The notes below the pieces were generated by a model that did not search any database, was not told the origin of the DNA, and saw only the letters and a program-made list of their open reading frames with translations. Of a stretch of 64,000 nucleotides of DNA, positions 54,858-63,973 are shown piece after piece (position 1 is the first letter of the stretch; each line of letters opens with the position of its first letter). The position numbers and the translations under genes were made by a program. This DNA is from Cupriavidus sp. P-10. GTDB taxonomy: Bacteria; Pseudomonadota; Gammaproteobacteria; Burkholderiales; Burkholderiaceae. Location of the stretch: assembly GCF_003402535.2 (NCBI RefSeq), contig NZ_AP025170.1, positions 2,790,001 to 2,854,000 of the forward strand. Direction: 5' to 3'.

Positions 54858-56366
54858 TCAGCGTTGCAGCGGCGCGAACATGGCGTCCAGGTCGAGGTGC
54901 GCCGCCAGGGTGTCGGCGAGCCGCTCGATCGAGGCTTCGCGCAGCGCGTCGAGGTCCACTGCCTGCGCCTTGTCGAGTCCTGCCCAGCGCAGCAGCGCCT
55001 GGCACCCGGCCGGGTCGTCGAACAGGCCGTGGACGTAGGTCGCCAGCACCTGGCCATCGGCCGAGCAGGCACCGTCGGGACGCATGGAGCCGTCGCCGCG
55101 GTCGAGCCACACCGCGGGCCGGTCCAGCCCGGCACCGGTGGTGACGCCGAGGTGGATCTCGTAGCCCCGCACCGGCGCGTCGGCATCCGCCAGCCGCCCG
55201 CTGACCTGGCGCAACTGCTTCTCTGCCGCGAGCGTGGTTTCGTAGTCGAGCCATCCCAGCCCCGCGCTGCTGCCGGCCGGGCCTTCGCGGCCATCGGGGT
55301 CATGCACCTGCCGGCCCAGCATCTGCATGCCGCCACAGATGCCGACCAGCTTGCCGCCGTAGCGCAGGTGCCGCTGCAATGCCGCCTCCCAGCCGTTGGC
55401 GCGCAGGAAGGCCAGGTCGGCACGCACGCTCTTGCTGCCGGGCAACACCACCAGGTCGGCGGGCGGGACCGGCATGCCGGGACCGATGAACCGCAGGTCC
55501 ACCTGCGGATGCGCGCGCAGCGCGTCGAAGTCGGTATGGTTGGCGATGCGCGGCAGCACCGGAACGATCACGCGCAGCCGCTGCGCCCCGGACTTGGTGG
55601 CCTGCGTGCCGATGATGGCGTCCTCCGCATCCAGGTGCAGGCCGTGCAGGTACGGCAGCACGCCGAACACCGGCTTGCCGGTGCGCGCGGTGAGCCAGTC
55701 CAGCCCCGGTTCGAGCAGGCTGATATCGCCGCGGAAGCGGTTGATGATGAAGCCGGTCACGCGCGCGCGTTCGCTGTCGGACAGGCAATCGAGCGTACCG
55801 ACCAGGTGCGCGAACACGCCGCCGCGGTCGATGTCGGCGACCAGCACCACCGGGCAGTCGACCCGCTCGGCGAAGCCCATGTTGGCGATATCGCGCTCGC
55901 GCAGGTTGATTTCCGCGGGGCTGCCCGCGCCTTCCACCAGCACCACGTCGTAGGCCTGTTCCAGCCGCGCATGCGAGGCCAGCACCGCCTTCATCGCCTC
56001 GGGCTTGTAGGCGTGGTAGGCGCGGGCATCGAGGTCGAGCCGCGCGCGGCCGTGGATGATCACCTGCGCGCCGGTATCGCTGCTGGGCTTGAGCAGCACC
56101 GGGTTCATGTCGGTATGCGGCGCCAGCCGCGCGGCCTGCGCCTGCAGCGCCTGCGCGCGGCCGATCTCGCCGCCGTCGGCGGTCACCGCGCTGTTCAGCG
56201 CCATGTTCTGCGGCTTGAACGGCGCCACGCGCGTGCCTGCGCGCGCCAGCACGCGGCACAGCCCTGCGACCACGGTGCTCTTGCCGGCATCGGAGGTGGT
56301 GCCTTGAACCATCAGCGTGCCGCGCAGGGCACCCGGCGGCAAGGAAAGCGGGGAATCGGTATGCAT
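54858..56366 (-). CDS. cobQ: Cobyric acid synthase
   Basis: Amidates four carboxyl side chains of adenosylcobyrinic acid a,c-diamide using glutamine. The 502-residue protein has the N-terminal dethiobiotin-synthetase-like domain with [13 protein letters not shown] class I glutamine amidotransferase domain follows, with the nucleophile in [10 protein letters not shown] and the His in [10 protein letters not shown]. The start at 56366 ([12 protein letters not shown]) is only 60 bases from cobU on the other strand. It has no Shine-Dalgarno sequence. Confidence 0.95.
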   Translation of the reverse strand: MHTDSPLSLPPGALRGTLMVQGTTSDAGKSTVVAGLCRVLARAGTRVAPFKPQNMALNSAVTADGGEIGRAQALQAQAARLAPHTDMNPVLLKPSSDTGAQVIIHGRARLDLDARAYHAYKPEAMKAVLASHARLEQAYDVVLVEGAGSPAEINLRERDIANMGFAERVDCPVVLVADIDRGGVFAHLVGTLDCLSDSERARVTGFIINRFRGDISLLEPGLDWLTARTGKPVFGVLPYLHGLHLDAEDAIIGTQATKSGAQRLRVIVPVLPRIANHTDFDALRAHPQVDLRFIGPGMPVPPADLVVLPGSKSVRADLAFLRANGWEAALQRHLRYGGKLVGICGGMQMLGRQVHDPDGREGPAGSSAGLGWLDYETTLAAEKQLRQVSGRLADADAPVRGYEIHLGVTTGAGLDRPAVWLDRGDGSMRPDGACSADGQVLATYVHGLFDDPAGCQALLRWAGLDKAQAVDLDALREASIERLADTLAAHLDLDAMFAPLQR

Positions 56367-56426
56367 CGGCGGATTATCGCACCGGCCCTCCATGCGAGGG
56401 CCGGATGCGGCGGCTACAATACGCGG
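56367..56426. promoter_or_regulatory. Divergent cobQ/cobU promoter region
   Basis: Only 60 bases. For cobQ, GATAAT (minus strand, 56378-56373) stands six bases before its ATG; for cobU, TACAAT (56415-56420) stands six bases before its ATG. Neither start has a Shine-Dalgarno sequence. Between them is a perfect 9-bp hairpin CCGGCCCTC/GAGGGCCGG (56382-56404). Both transcripts may be leaderless. Confidence 0.45.
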
Positions 56427-57092
56427 ATGGAAACCCAGGCAATCGCCCCTGAATCCGCCACCGCCAGCGCGGCGAAGCCGCTTGCGGCCGGCTCGTCCGG
56501 CGCGCGGCAGCTGACGCTGGTGCTGGGCGGCGCGCGCTCAGGCAAGAGCCACTACGCCGAACAACTGGCGAGCGAGCACGCCGGCATCACCGGCGGGCCG
56601 GTCACGTATATCGCCACTGCACGCCAGGATCCCGCACTGGCCGACCAGGAACTCGAAGTCCGCATCGCGCTGCACCGTGCCCGCCGCCCCGCCGACTGGC
56701 GCCTGGTGGAAGAGCCGGTGCGGCTGGCCGATGCGCTCTATGCCAACGCGCGCCACGACGGCTGCATCCTGGTGGACTGCATGACGCTGTGGATGAACAA
56801 CCTGCTCTTCCCCGACGGCCGCAGCTATCCCGATCATGGCGTAATCACGCCGCCCGATGCCTTCACCGAAGAAATCGAGTCGCTGCTGACCGCGCTGCCA
56901 ACGCTGCCCGGCCACGTGATCCTGGTCTCCAACGAGATCGGCTTCGGCGTGGTGCCGATGGGCGCGATCACCCGCTTCTATGTCGATGAACTGGGGCGCC
57001 TGAACCAGAAGCTGGCCGCCGCCGCCGACCGCGTGCGGCTGCTGGTGGCGGGCATCCCTGTCCCGGTCAAGGGCGCCGATCCCGCATGCTGA
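56427..57092 (+). CDS. cobU: Adenosylcobinamide kinase / adenosylcobinamide-phosphate guanylyltransferase
   Basis: Phosphorylates and then GMP-activates adenosylcobinamide. The 221-residue protein has the P-loop [12 protein letters not shown] (about 34-45), the active-site His in [10 protein letters not shown], and [12 protein letters not shown]. The first 27 residues are an Ala-rich extension not found in the Salmonella enzyme. It overlaps the next gene by seven bases. Confidence 0.95.
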   Translation: METQAIAPESATASAAKPLAAGSSGARQLTLVLGGARSGKSHYAEQLASEHAGITGGPVTYIATARQDPALADQELEVRIALHRARRPADWRLVEEPVRLADALYANARHDGCILVDCMTLWMNNLLFPDGRSYPDHGVITPPDAFTEEIESLLTALPTLPGHVILVSNEIGFGVVPMGAITRFYVDELGRLNQKLAAAADRVRLLVAGIPVPVKGADPAC

Positions 57093-58069
57093 TGCAGGCC
57101 TGGCCGGCCTGGCCGGCTTGTGTGGCCGCGGCACTGGCGGGCGTACTGCTCGACCAGTGGCTGGGCGAGCCGCGCCGCTTCCATCCGCTGGTAGGCTTTG
57201 GCCGGCTCGCTACGGCCCTCGAACGACGCTTCAACCATCCTGAACGCCGCGGCGCGCCGTGGCGGCAGCGCGTGGCGGGCCTTGCCTGCTGGTGCGTACT
57301 GGTGCTGGTACCGGCGGCGCTCGCATGGTGGCTGGTCGATGCGGCGGCGCGCTGGCACCCGCTCGCGGCACTGGCGCTGCATGCCGCCGCGCTGTATGCC
57401 GCGCTCGGCGCGCGCAGCCTGCACCAGCATATCGCCCCGATTGCCGCCGCCCTCGCTGCCTCCGACCTGCCAGCCGCACGCGCGCTGACTGCGCGCATTG
57501 TCTCGCGCGATACCGCCGATGCCGATGCCGAAGCGCTCGCGCGCGCAGCCTGCGAATCGGCGCTGGAGAACGGCAACGATGCCGTCTTCGGCGCGCTGTT
57601 CTGGTTCCTGCTCGGCGGCGCGCCGGCGGTGATCGTATTCCGGCTGGCCAATACGCTCGATGCGATGTGGGGCTACCGCACGCCGCGGCTGCAATATTTC
57701 GGCTGGGCGGCGGCGCGCATCGACGATGCGCTCAACCTGGTCCCGGCGCGGCTGACCGCGCTGTCCTACGCGCTGCTGGGCGCCACGACTCAGGCGCTGC
57801 GCTGCTGGCGCACGCAGGCGCCGGCATGGTCCAGCCCCAATGCCGGGCCGGTGATGGCGGCGGGCGCCGGCGCGGTCGGCGTGCAGCTTGGCGGTCCGGC
57901 GCGCTATCACGGCGAACTGGAACAACGCCCGCCGCTGGGCGCGGGCAGCGCACCGCAAGCCGGACACGTGATGGCGTGCCTGCGGCTGGTGCAGCGTACC
58001 TTGTGGCTGTGGCTGGCGCTTGCGGGCGCCAGCGCGCTGGCCGTTCTTGCCTTGTCCGCACCGACGTGA
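57086..58069 (+). CDS. cbiB: Adenosylcobinamide-phosphate synthase (CbiB; CobD in Pseudomonas naming)
   Basis: An integral membrane enzyme that attaches aminopropanol or its phosphate to adenosylcobyric acid. The 327-residue protein has conserved LLDQWLGEPRRFHPLVGFG, ESALENGNDAVFGALFWFLLGG, NTLDAMWGYRT, and SSPNAGPVMAAGAGAV, with four to five membrane helices. It overlaps cobU and the following decarboxylase gene. Confidence 0.94.
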   Translation: MLMQAWPAWPACVAAALAGVLLDQWLGEPRRFHPLVGFGRLATALERRFNHPERRGAPWRQRVAGLACWCVLVLVPAALAWWLVDAAARWHPLAALALHAAALYAALGARSLHQHIAPIAAALAASDLPAARALTARIVSRDTADADAEALARAACESALENGNDAVFGALFWFLLGGAPAVIVFRLANTLDAMWGYRTPRLQYFGWAAARIDDALNLVPARLTALSYALLGATTQALRCWRTQAPAWSSPNAGPVMAAGAGAVGVQLGGPARYHGELEQRPPLGAGSAPQAGHVMACLRLVQRTLWLWLALAGASALAVLALSAPT

Positions 58070-59085
58070 GCGCTGCCCTTCCCCCGATCCGCCATGGCGG
58101 CAACCTGCTGGCCGCGGTACGCCGCTACGGCCGCGCCGAAGCGGACTGGCTCGACTTGTCCACCGGCATCCATCCCGACGGCTATCCCGTGCCGGCGCTG
58201 CCCGCTTCCGCGTGGCAGCGGCTGCCGCAGGACGGGGATGGACTGGCCGAGCTGGCCGCCCAGGCCTTCGGCGCGCCGCAGGCCTTGCCGGTGGCCGGCT
58301 CGCAGGCCGCGATCCGCGCGCTACCGGGTCTGCTGCGGCCGGGGCGAGTCGGGATTGCCGCGCTCGGCTACAGCGAGTATGCACCGGCCTTCGCCGCGGC
58401 CGGACATACGGTGGTGCCGCTGGACGAAGCGGATTTCGCCCGCGCGGACCTTGCCGATGCGCTCGACCATCTGGTCGTCGTCAATCCCAACAACCCGACC
58501 GCCCGGCTGCTGCCGCCGGCAACGCTGCTGCGCTGGCATGCAGTGCTGGCCGGGCGCGGTGGCACGCTGCTGGTCGATGAAGCCTTCATCGATTGCCTGC
58601 CTGCGGCTTCGGTCGCCGCGCACAGCGGCATTGAGGGATTGGTTGTGCTGCGCTCGATCGGCAAGTTCTACGGTCTCGCCGGCATCCGCTGCGGCTTCGT
58701 GCTGGCGCACCAGCCGTTGCTCGATGCGCTGCATGAGCGGCTGGGCCACTGGACCGTCTCGGGGCCGGCGCGCGCCGTCGCCCGCCATGCGCTGGCGGAC
58801 CGCCAGTGGCAAGAAGCCAACCGTGCGCAACTGGGCCTGTCCGGCGCGCGGCTCGGCACGCTGCTGGCACGCCACGGGCTGACCGCCGTGGTGCACCCGT
58901 TGTTTTGCTGGGTACCGCATGCCGAGGCGCTGGCGCTGCACGAAGCACTGGCACGCCATGGCGTCTGGACCCGATACTTCGAAGCCGCCGGCGGCTGCCT
59001 GCCAAGCCTGCGCCTGGGCCTGCCGCCCGACCGGGCCGAAAGCTGGCAACGGCTCGATGCCGCGCTGGCCGCCGTGACCGCCTGA
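58066..59085 (+). CDS. cobD: L-threonine-O-3-phosphate decarboxylase (CobD; CobC in Pseudomonas naming)
   Basis: A PLP enzyme that makes aminopropanol phosphate for the nucleotide loop. The 339-residue protein reads from a GTG at 58066, whose bases overlap the cbiB stop (GTGA). It has the fold-type I motifs NPNNPT (140-145), DEAF (171-174) and the PLP lysine Lys200 in SIGKFYGLAG. A much longer open frame upstream is cbiB read out of frame. Confidence 0.92.
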   Translation: MSAALPPIRHGGNLLAAVRRYGRAEADWLDLSTGIHPDGYPVPALPASAWQRLPQDGDGLAELAAQAFGAPQALPVAGSQAAIRALPGLLRPGRVGIAALGYSEYAPAFAAAGHTVVPLDEADFARADLADALDHLVVVNPNNPTARLLPPATLLRWHAVLAGRGGTLLVDEAFIDCLPAASVAAHSGIEGLVVLRSIGKFYGLAGIRCGFVLAHQPLLDALHERLGHWTVSGPARAVARHALADRQWQEANRAQLGLSGARLGTLLARHGLTAVVHPLFCWVPHAEALALHEALARHGVWTRYFEAAGGCLPSLRLGLPPDRAESWQRLDAALAAVTA

Positions 59086-59093
59086 CCCTCACC

Positions 59094-60008
59094 ATGCACA
59101 CACTGAAATTCGCCATTGCCCCGGCGCTGGCCGCCACCGCCCTGCTTGCCGCGCCCTCCGCCCAAGCCTCGGTATCGGTGGTCGACGATGCCGGCCAGAC
59201 CATCACACTGGCCCAGCCGGCGCGCCGCGTGGTCTCGCTGGCGCCGCACGTGACCGAGATGATCTTTGCCGCGGGCGGCGGCGATCGCATCGTCGGCACG
59301 GTCCACTACAGCGACTACCCGCCGCAGGCGCGCGACATCCCGCGCGTGGGCGACAACAAGGCGCTGGACCTGGAGCGCATCGCCGCGCTCAAGCCCGACC
59401 TGATCGTGGTCTGGCGCCATGGTAACGCGCAGAAGCAGACCGACCGCCTGCGCGCGCTCGGCCTGCCGCTGTTCTACAGCGAGCCGCGCAAGCTGGCATC
59501 GATCCCCGAAAACGTAGAGAAGCTGGGCACGCTGCTGGGCACGGAAGCCACCGCGCGGCGCGCCGCCGACAGCTTCCGCCAGCAGGTGGAAACGCTGCGC
59601 AAGACCTACGCGGCGCGGCCGCCGGTGACCGTGTTCTACCAGGTCTGGCAGCAGCCGCTGATGACGCTCAACGGCCAGCACCTGGTCAGCGACATGCTGG
59701 CGCTGTGCGGCGGGCGCAACCTGTTCGGGGCCGAGACGCCGCTGGTGCCGACGGTGTCGGTCGAGGCAGTGGTGGCGGGCAATCCGGAAGCGATGCTGAC
59801 CGCGGGCATGGGCGCCACGCGCTCGGACCAGCCGCTGCCCGACTACGCGATGTGGCAGCGCTGGAAGCAGGTCACCGCGGTGGCGCGCAACAACCTGTTC
59901 GTGATCGACGGCGACCTCGTCAACCGCGCCGGCCCGCGCGTGGTGCAGGGCATCGAGCAGATCTGCAAGGACCTCGACCTGGCGCGCAGCCGGCGCCCGG
60001 GGCGCTGA
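59094..60008 (+). CDS. btuF: Cobalamin ABC transporter substrate-binding protein
   Basis: A periplasmic corrinoid-binding protein of 304 residues: signal peptide (to about 25), then the BtuF/FhuD-type fold with RRVVSLAPHVTEMIFAAG, LKPDLIVVW, and AVVAGNPEAML. It is last gene of the plus-strand cob unit, 8 bases after cobD. Matching permease and ATPase genes (btuC, btuD) are 4 kb away on the other strand. Confidence 0.88.
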   Translation: MHTLKFAIAPALAATALLAAPSAQASVSVVDDAGQTITLAQPARRVVSLAPHVTEMIFAAGGGDRIVGTVHYSDYPPQARDIPRVGDNKALDLERIAALKPDLIVVWRHGNAQKQTDRLRALGLPLFYSEPRKLASIPENVEKLGTLLGTEATARRAADSFRQQVETLRKTYAARPPVTVFYQVWQQPLMTLNGQHLVSDMLALCGGRNLFGAETPLVPTVSVEAVVAGNPEAMLTAGMGATRSDQPLPDYAMWQRWKQVTAVARNNLFVIDGDLVNRAGPRVVQGIEQICKDLDLARSRRPGR

Positions 60009-60602
60009 TCAGCCGCCGCGGTTCCACCCGCAGTTCCACCATTCGAGCCGCGCGGCTCCCGCACCCAGGCGGAAGCGGCAGCTCGCGCCGAAGCCCAGGG
60101 CCCAGTTGACCGTCACCGCCAGCGGCACGCCGAGCCAGTGCGCGGCCAGCATGCGCATCGGCCCGGCATGGCTGACCACCCACAAGCAATGGTCGTCCCG
60201 TACGTCGAGCGCATCGGCCCAGCCGACCACGCGCGCCATCGCCTGCGCCGGCGACTCGCCGCCATGCGGGCGCGCATGCAGCAGGTCCGCGGCCCACTGG
60301 TCCAGCGCGGCGCGGTCGATCGCATCCCACGCCACGCCTTCCCAGTTGCCGAAGTCCAGCTCGCGCAACAGCGGTTCGGTGGCAATGGCCGGCACGCCGG
60401 CCGGCAAGGTCTGCACCAGCGCCTGCGCCGTGCCAAGCGCGCGCGCCAGCGGGCTGCTGACGATGCGCGCGGGCGCCGGCAGGCCCGCCGCGATCTGCGC
60501 GGCCGCCGGCATCAGTGGCGACACCAGCGGCAAATCGAGGCAGCCGTAGCAGGTGCCCGCGGCTACCTCCGGCTGCGCATGGCGGATCAGGACCACGTCC
60601 AT
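60009..60602 (-). CDS. cobC: Alpha-ribazole phosphatase-like histidine phosphatase
   Basis: A 197-residue phosphoglycerate mutase-like protein with VLIRHAQPEV (catalytic His), ELDFGNWEGVAW, and WVVSHAGPMRML. In the cob context it should remove phosphate from alpha-ribazole phosphate or cobalamin phosphate. It overlaps cobS by 16 bases. Its stop codon directly abuts the stop of btuF. Confidence 0.9.
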   Translation of the reverse strand: MDVVLIRHAQPEVAAGTCYGCLDLPLVSPLMPAAAQIAAGLPAPARIVSSPLARALGTAQALVQTLPAGVPAIATEPLLRELDFGNWEGVAWDAIDRAALDQWAADLLHARPHGGESPAQAMARVVGWADALDVRDDHCLWVVSHAGPMRMLAAHWLGVPLAVTVNWALGFGASCRFRLGAGAARLEWWNCGWNRGG

Positions 60603-61402
60603 GCGGCAGCCACCAGGTAGAGCAGGATCTCAGCGCACTGCTGGGCCATGCCCAGGCAGTCGCCGGTATAGCCGCCGATGCGGCGCACGAAGTAGCGGCC
60701 GAGCAGCAGGCGCAGCCCCAGCAGGGCCGCCATGGCCGCCACGCAGAACGCCGGCGATAGCAGCCACAGCGGCACCACCCCGCACAGCAGCGCGAACACC
60801 AGCCCTGCCCCGGCCAGCCGCTGCGCCACCGGCTTCGCCTTGCCTTCCGCGCGCACGTATTGCAGCGTTGCCAGGTAGCTGACCGCCATCGCGCGGCTGG
60901 CGGCATGCGCGGCCACCAGCACCGCCAGTAATATCGCCGGCCCGCCCTGCGCGCCGATCGTCACCAGCAGTTGCCACTTGAGCAGCAGCGCCACCACCAG
61001 CGCGATCGCGCCGAACGCGCCGATGCGCGAGTCATGCATGATGCGCAGCACGTCTTCGCGCTGCCATGCGCCGCCGAAGGCATCGACGCAGTCGGCCAGC
61101 CCGTCCTCATGGAAGGCACCGGTCAGCAGCAGCGTGGCGGCCATGCCCAGCAGCACCGCCACGCCGATCGGCCACCACTGCAGCGCCCCCCACGTGACCA
61201 GCGCACCGGCGCCGCCCACCAGCAGCCCCACCAGCGGGAAATAGCGCGCGGCGGCGTGCAGGTAATGCGGCTCGAATCCGACCCAGCGCGCCAGCCAGCC
61301 CGGCAACGGCACACGCGTAAAGTAGCCCAGCGCGGTCAGGAAATAGCGCAGCTCGCCGCCGGATCCGGCTGGCGTGGGTACCGGGTCGGACGGCACGCTC
61401 AT
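60587..61402 (-). CDS. cobS: Adenosylcobinamide-GDP ribazoletransferase (cobalamin synthase)
   Basis: An integral membrane enzyme that joins adenosylcobinamide-GDP and alpha-ribazole. The 271-residue protein has several hydrophobic helices and the metal-binding FHEDGLADCVDAFGG. The N-terminal FLTALGYFTRVPLPGW is typical. It is coupled to cobT upstream (ATGA overlap) and cobC downstream (overlap). Confidence 0.95.
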   Translation of the reverse strand: MSVPSDPVPTPAGSGGELRYFLTALGYFTRVPLPGWLARWVGFEPHYLHAAARYFPLVGLLVGGAGALVTWGALQWWPIGVAVLLGMAATLLLTGAFHEDGLADCVDAFGGAWQREDVLRIMHDSRIGAFGAIALVVALLLKWQLLVTIGAQGGPAILLAVLVAAHAASRAMAVSYLATLQYVRAEGKAKPVAQRLAGAGLVFALLCGVVPLWLLSPAFCVAAMAALLGLRLLLGRYFVRRIGGYTGDCLGMAQQCAEILLYLVAAAWTWS

Positions 61403-62439
61403 GCCGAGGCGGTGCTGACGCCGGCGCCGCTGAAGGTCGCCATCTCGTTAAGGAACGCAACCGCGGACGCGAGCAGCGGCCACGCCAGCGCCGCGCCGGT
61501 GCCCTCACCCAGGCGCAGGTCCAGCGCCAGCAGCGGTTCGGCGCCGAAGTGGTCCAGCAGTGCGCGGTGGCCGCGCTCGTGCGAGCAATGCGTGAACACG
61601 CAGTACTGCAGCACGTTGGGGTCGATGCGCTGCGCCACCAGCAGTGCAGCCGACGCGATAAAGCCGTCGACCAGGATCACCATGCGGCTGGCCGCGGCGG
61701 CGAGGAAGGCGCCGGCCATCATCGCGATCTCGAAGCCGCCGAACGTCGCCAGCACATCGAGCGGCGCCTGCGCATCGGCGTGCAGCGCGAGCGCGCCTTC
61801 CAGCACCTCGCGCTTGCGTGCCAGCCCGGCATCGTCCAGCCCGGTGCCGCGGCCGATGCAGTCCGCCAGCGGCAACCCGGTCAGCCGCTGCATCAGGCAT
61901 GCTGCGGCCGACGTATTGGCAATGCCCATCTCGCCGAAGCCGATCACATTGCAGCCTTGCTGGGCATGCCGCAGCACGCGCGCCATGCCGGCGGTCATCG
62001 CCGCCGCGGCCTGCTCCGGCGTCATCGCCGGTTCCTGCGCGAAGTTGCGGGTGCCGTCGGCGATGCGGCAGTTGACCAGCCCGGGTGCCGCCGGCAGCGG
62101 CACGCGCACGCCGGCGTCGACGATTTCCAGCGCAATGCCGTGCTGGCGCGAGAACACATTGATCGCCGCGCCACCGCCCAGGAAATTCTTGACCATTTGC
62201 GCGGTGACTTCGGCCGGATAGGCGCTGACGCCCGCGTCGGCCACGCCGTGGTCGGCGGCAAAGACGATCACCGTGGGCCGCTGCAGCACCGGCCGCTGCG
62301 TGCCGAGGATCAGGCCCAGCTGCAGCGCCAGCGGTTCCAGCCGGCCGAGCGCGCCGAGCGGCTTGGTCTTGTCGTCGATGGCGGCCTGCAGCGCGGGCCG
62401 CAGCGTGTTGTCGAGGGGAGTGATTTCGGGAAACTGCAT
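61399..62439 (-). CDS. cobT: Nicotinate-nucleotide-dimethylbenzimidazole phosphoribosyltransferase
   Basis: Makes alpha-ribazole phosphate from the lower-ligand base. The 346-residue protein has VFAADHGVADAGVSAYPAEVT, FGEMGIANTSAAA and the catalytic Glu region LRLGEGTGAALAWPLL near the C-terminus. It has no Shine-Dalgarno sequence. The upstream gap holds repeated ATG-TAG start-stop pairs. Confidence 0.95.
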   Translation of the reverse strand: MQFPEITPLDNTLRPALQAAIDDKTKPLGALGRLEPLALQLGLILGTQRPVLQRPTVIVFAADHGVADAGVSAYPAEVTAQMVKNFLGGGAAINVFSRQHGIALEIVDAGVRVPLPAAPGLVNCRIADGTRNFAQEPAMTPEQAAAAMTAGMARVLRHAQQGCNVIGFGEMGIANTSAAACLMQRLTGLPLADCIGRGTGLDDAGLARKREVLEGALALHADAQAPLDVLATFGGFEIAMMAGAFLAAAASRMVILVDGFIASAALLVAQRIDPNVLQYCVFTHCSHERGHRALLDHFGAEPLLALDLRLGEGTGAALAWPLLASAVAFLNEMATFSGAGVSTASA

Positions 62440-62463
62440 GATGCTGTGGTTCTGGTGGTCTGT

Positions 62464-62499
62464 ATCGGGGGCTACATCGGGGGCTACATCGGGGACTAC
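62464..62499. repeat. Three 12-bp repeats carrying the cobO stop codon
   Basis: The unit ATCGGGGGCTAC occurs three times (last copy with one change). On the minus strand each copy boundary gives ATGTAG; the first is the final Met and stop of cobO, and two more follow in the same frame before cobT. Confidence 0.85.
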
Positions 62500-63128
62500 A
62501 TTTCCACGCCGCGCTGCGCCTTGATGCCCTGCTGGAAGGCGTGCTTGACCGGCGTCATGTCGGTGACGGTGTCGGCCGCCTCGACCAGCGCCGGCGGCGC
62601 GCCGCGGCCGGTGATGACTACGTGTTGCATCGGCGGGCGCGCGCGCAGGTCGGCGACGACCCGATCCACATCAAGATAGTGCAGCTTGAGCGCGATGTTG
62701 AGTTCGTCGAGCAGCACCAGCCCGATCGCCGGGTCGCGCAGCATGGCGCGAGCCACTTCCCACGCGGCTTCCGCCTTGGCCACGTCGCGCGAGCGGTCCT
62801 GGGTGTCCCAGGTATAGCCCTCGCCCATCACGTGGAACGCACATTCCTCGGGGAAGCGGCGCAGGAACATCTCTTCGCCGGTCGGCTGTGCGCCCTTGAT
62901 GAACTGGACCACGCCGGCACGCATGCCGTGGCCGAGCGCGCGCACCACCATGCCGAAGCCGGAGCTGGATTTGCCCTTGCCGTTGCCGGTGGTGATGACG
63001 ATCACGCCACGCTCGTCCTGCGCCGCGGCGATCTTGGCGTCGATCACTTCTTTCTTGCGCATCATGCGCGCCTTGTGGCGCGCGTCGCGCTCCGGGTCAT
63101 CGGTGGCGGGGTTGTGGGAGTCAGTCAT
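62496..63128 (-). CDS. cobO: Cob(I)yrinic acid a,c-diamide adenosyltransferase
   Basis: Adenosylates the cobalt of reduced corrinoids with ATP (CobO/CobA/BtuR type). The 210-residue protein has the P-loop VITTGNGKGKSSSGFGM, FIKGAQPTGEE, and VLLDELNIALKL. The N-terminal Lys/Arg-rich helix (about 10-35) is as in the family. It overlaps btuD by four bases. Confidence 0.95.
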   Translation of the reverse strand: MTDSHNPATDDPERDARHKARMMRKKEVIDAKIAAAQDERGVIVITTGNGKGKSSSGFGMVVRALGHGMRAGVVQFIKGAQPTGEEMFLRRFPEECAFHVMGEGYTWDTQDRSRDVAKAEAAWEVARAMLRDPAIGLVLLDELNIALKLHYLDVDRVVADLRARPPMQHVVITGRGAPPALVEAADTVTDMTPVKHAFQQGIKAQRGVEM

Positions 63129-63973
63129 GGGTTCGGGTCTTGCGTAAAGGGACGCGGCGCCTTGGCGCCGTCGGGAATCAGTGCAGTATGCACGCCGTCG
63201 CTGACGCTGACGATGGGCGTGCGCAGCGCACGCGAGCAGCGTTCGGGGGTCAGCACCTCGGCCGCGGCGCCGTGCAGCGCGGTGCCGTCTTCGGCCATCA
63301 GCAAGGCATGGGTGGCGTAGCGCAGCGCCAGCGTCAGGTCGTGCAGGATCACCACGATGGCGTGGCGACCGGCGCGGGCCAGCGCGGCAAGCTGCTCCAG
63401 CACCAGGATCTGGTGGCGCAGGTCGAGGTGCGACACCGGCTCGTCGAGCAGCAGCAGCGGCGCCTGCTGCGCCAGCGCGGCAGCCAGCGAAGCGCGCTGC
63501 CGCTCGCCGCCGGACAGCGTGAGCACGTCGCGGGCCGCCAGTGCCTCGATGTCCATGGCGCGGATCGTGTCGCGCACCACGCGGTCATCCTCGCGCCCGG
63601 TCCAGCCCCAGCCGGACAGGTGCGGATGGCGGCCCACGCGCACCGCATCGAGCACCGACATCGAGAACGTATCGTGCACTGCCTGCGGCAGGTACGCGCG
63701 CTGGCGCGCCAGCGCCGACGGCGCGACCTGAGCCGCCGGCTTGCCGTCGATCTCGACGCTGCCGCCGTCCACGTGGCGCAGGCCCGCCAGCGCGGTCATC
63801 AGCGTGGACTTGCCGGCGCCGTTGGGACCGGCGATGCACCACAGCTGGCCGACGCCGATGTCCATCGTCAGGTGCTCGACCAGCACGCGCTGGCCGGTGC
63901 GCAGCCGCACATCGCGCAGCGCCAGCACGGGGCAGGCCGCAAGCGGCTGCGACCAGTCGGCGGGCGCGTTCAT
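63125..63973 (-). CDS. btuD: Cobalamin/iron-chelate-type ABC transporter ATPase
   Basis: A 282-residue ATPase with Walker A (GPNGAGKST), signature LSGGERQRASLA, Walker B LLLLDEPVSHLD and switch His in VILHDLTLA. It belongs to the FepC/BtuD group. Its place between a FecCD-type permease gene and cobO, with a btuF-like gene nearby, supports corrinoid uptake. Both junctions are ATGA overlaps. Confidence 0.9.
   Translation of the reverse strand: MNAPADWSQPLAACPVLALRDVRLRTGQRVLVEHLTMDIGVGQLWCIAGPNGAGKSTLMTALAGLRHVDGGSVEIDGKPAAQVAPSALARQRAYLPQAVHDTFSMSVLDAVRVGRHPHLSGWGWTGREDDRVVRDTIRAMDIEALAARDVLTLSGGERQRASLAAALAQQAPLLLLDEPVSHLDLRHQILVLEQLAALARAGRHAIVVILHDLTLALRYATHALLMAEDGTALHGAAAEVLTPERCSRALRTPIVSVSDGVHTALIPDGAKAPRPFTQDPNP

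Noticed and set aside
54714..56426. Plus-strand open frame that runs opposite cobQ and on into cobU
   Set aside because: The part before 56427 is antisense to cobQ and has no family likeness; only the cobU part is real.
62440..62495. Cobalamin riboswitch ahead of cobT
   Set aside because: The gap is only 56 bases and consists mostly of a 12-bp repeat; a riboswitch of this class needs about 200 bases.
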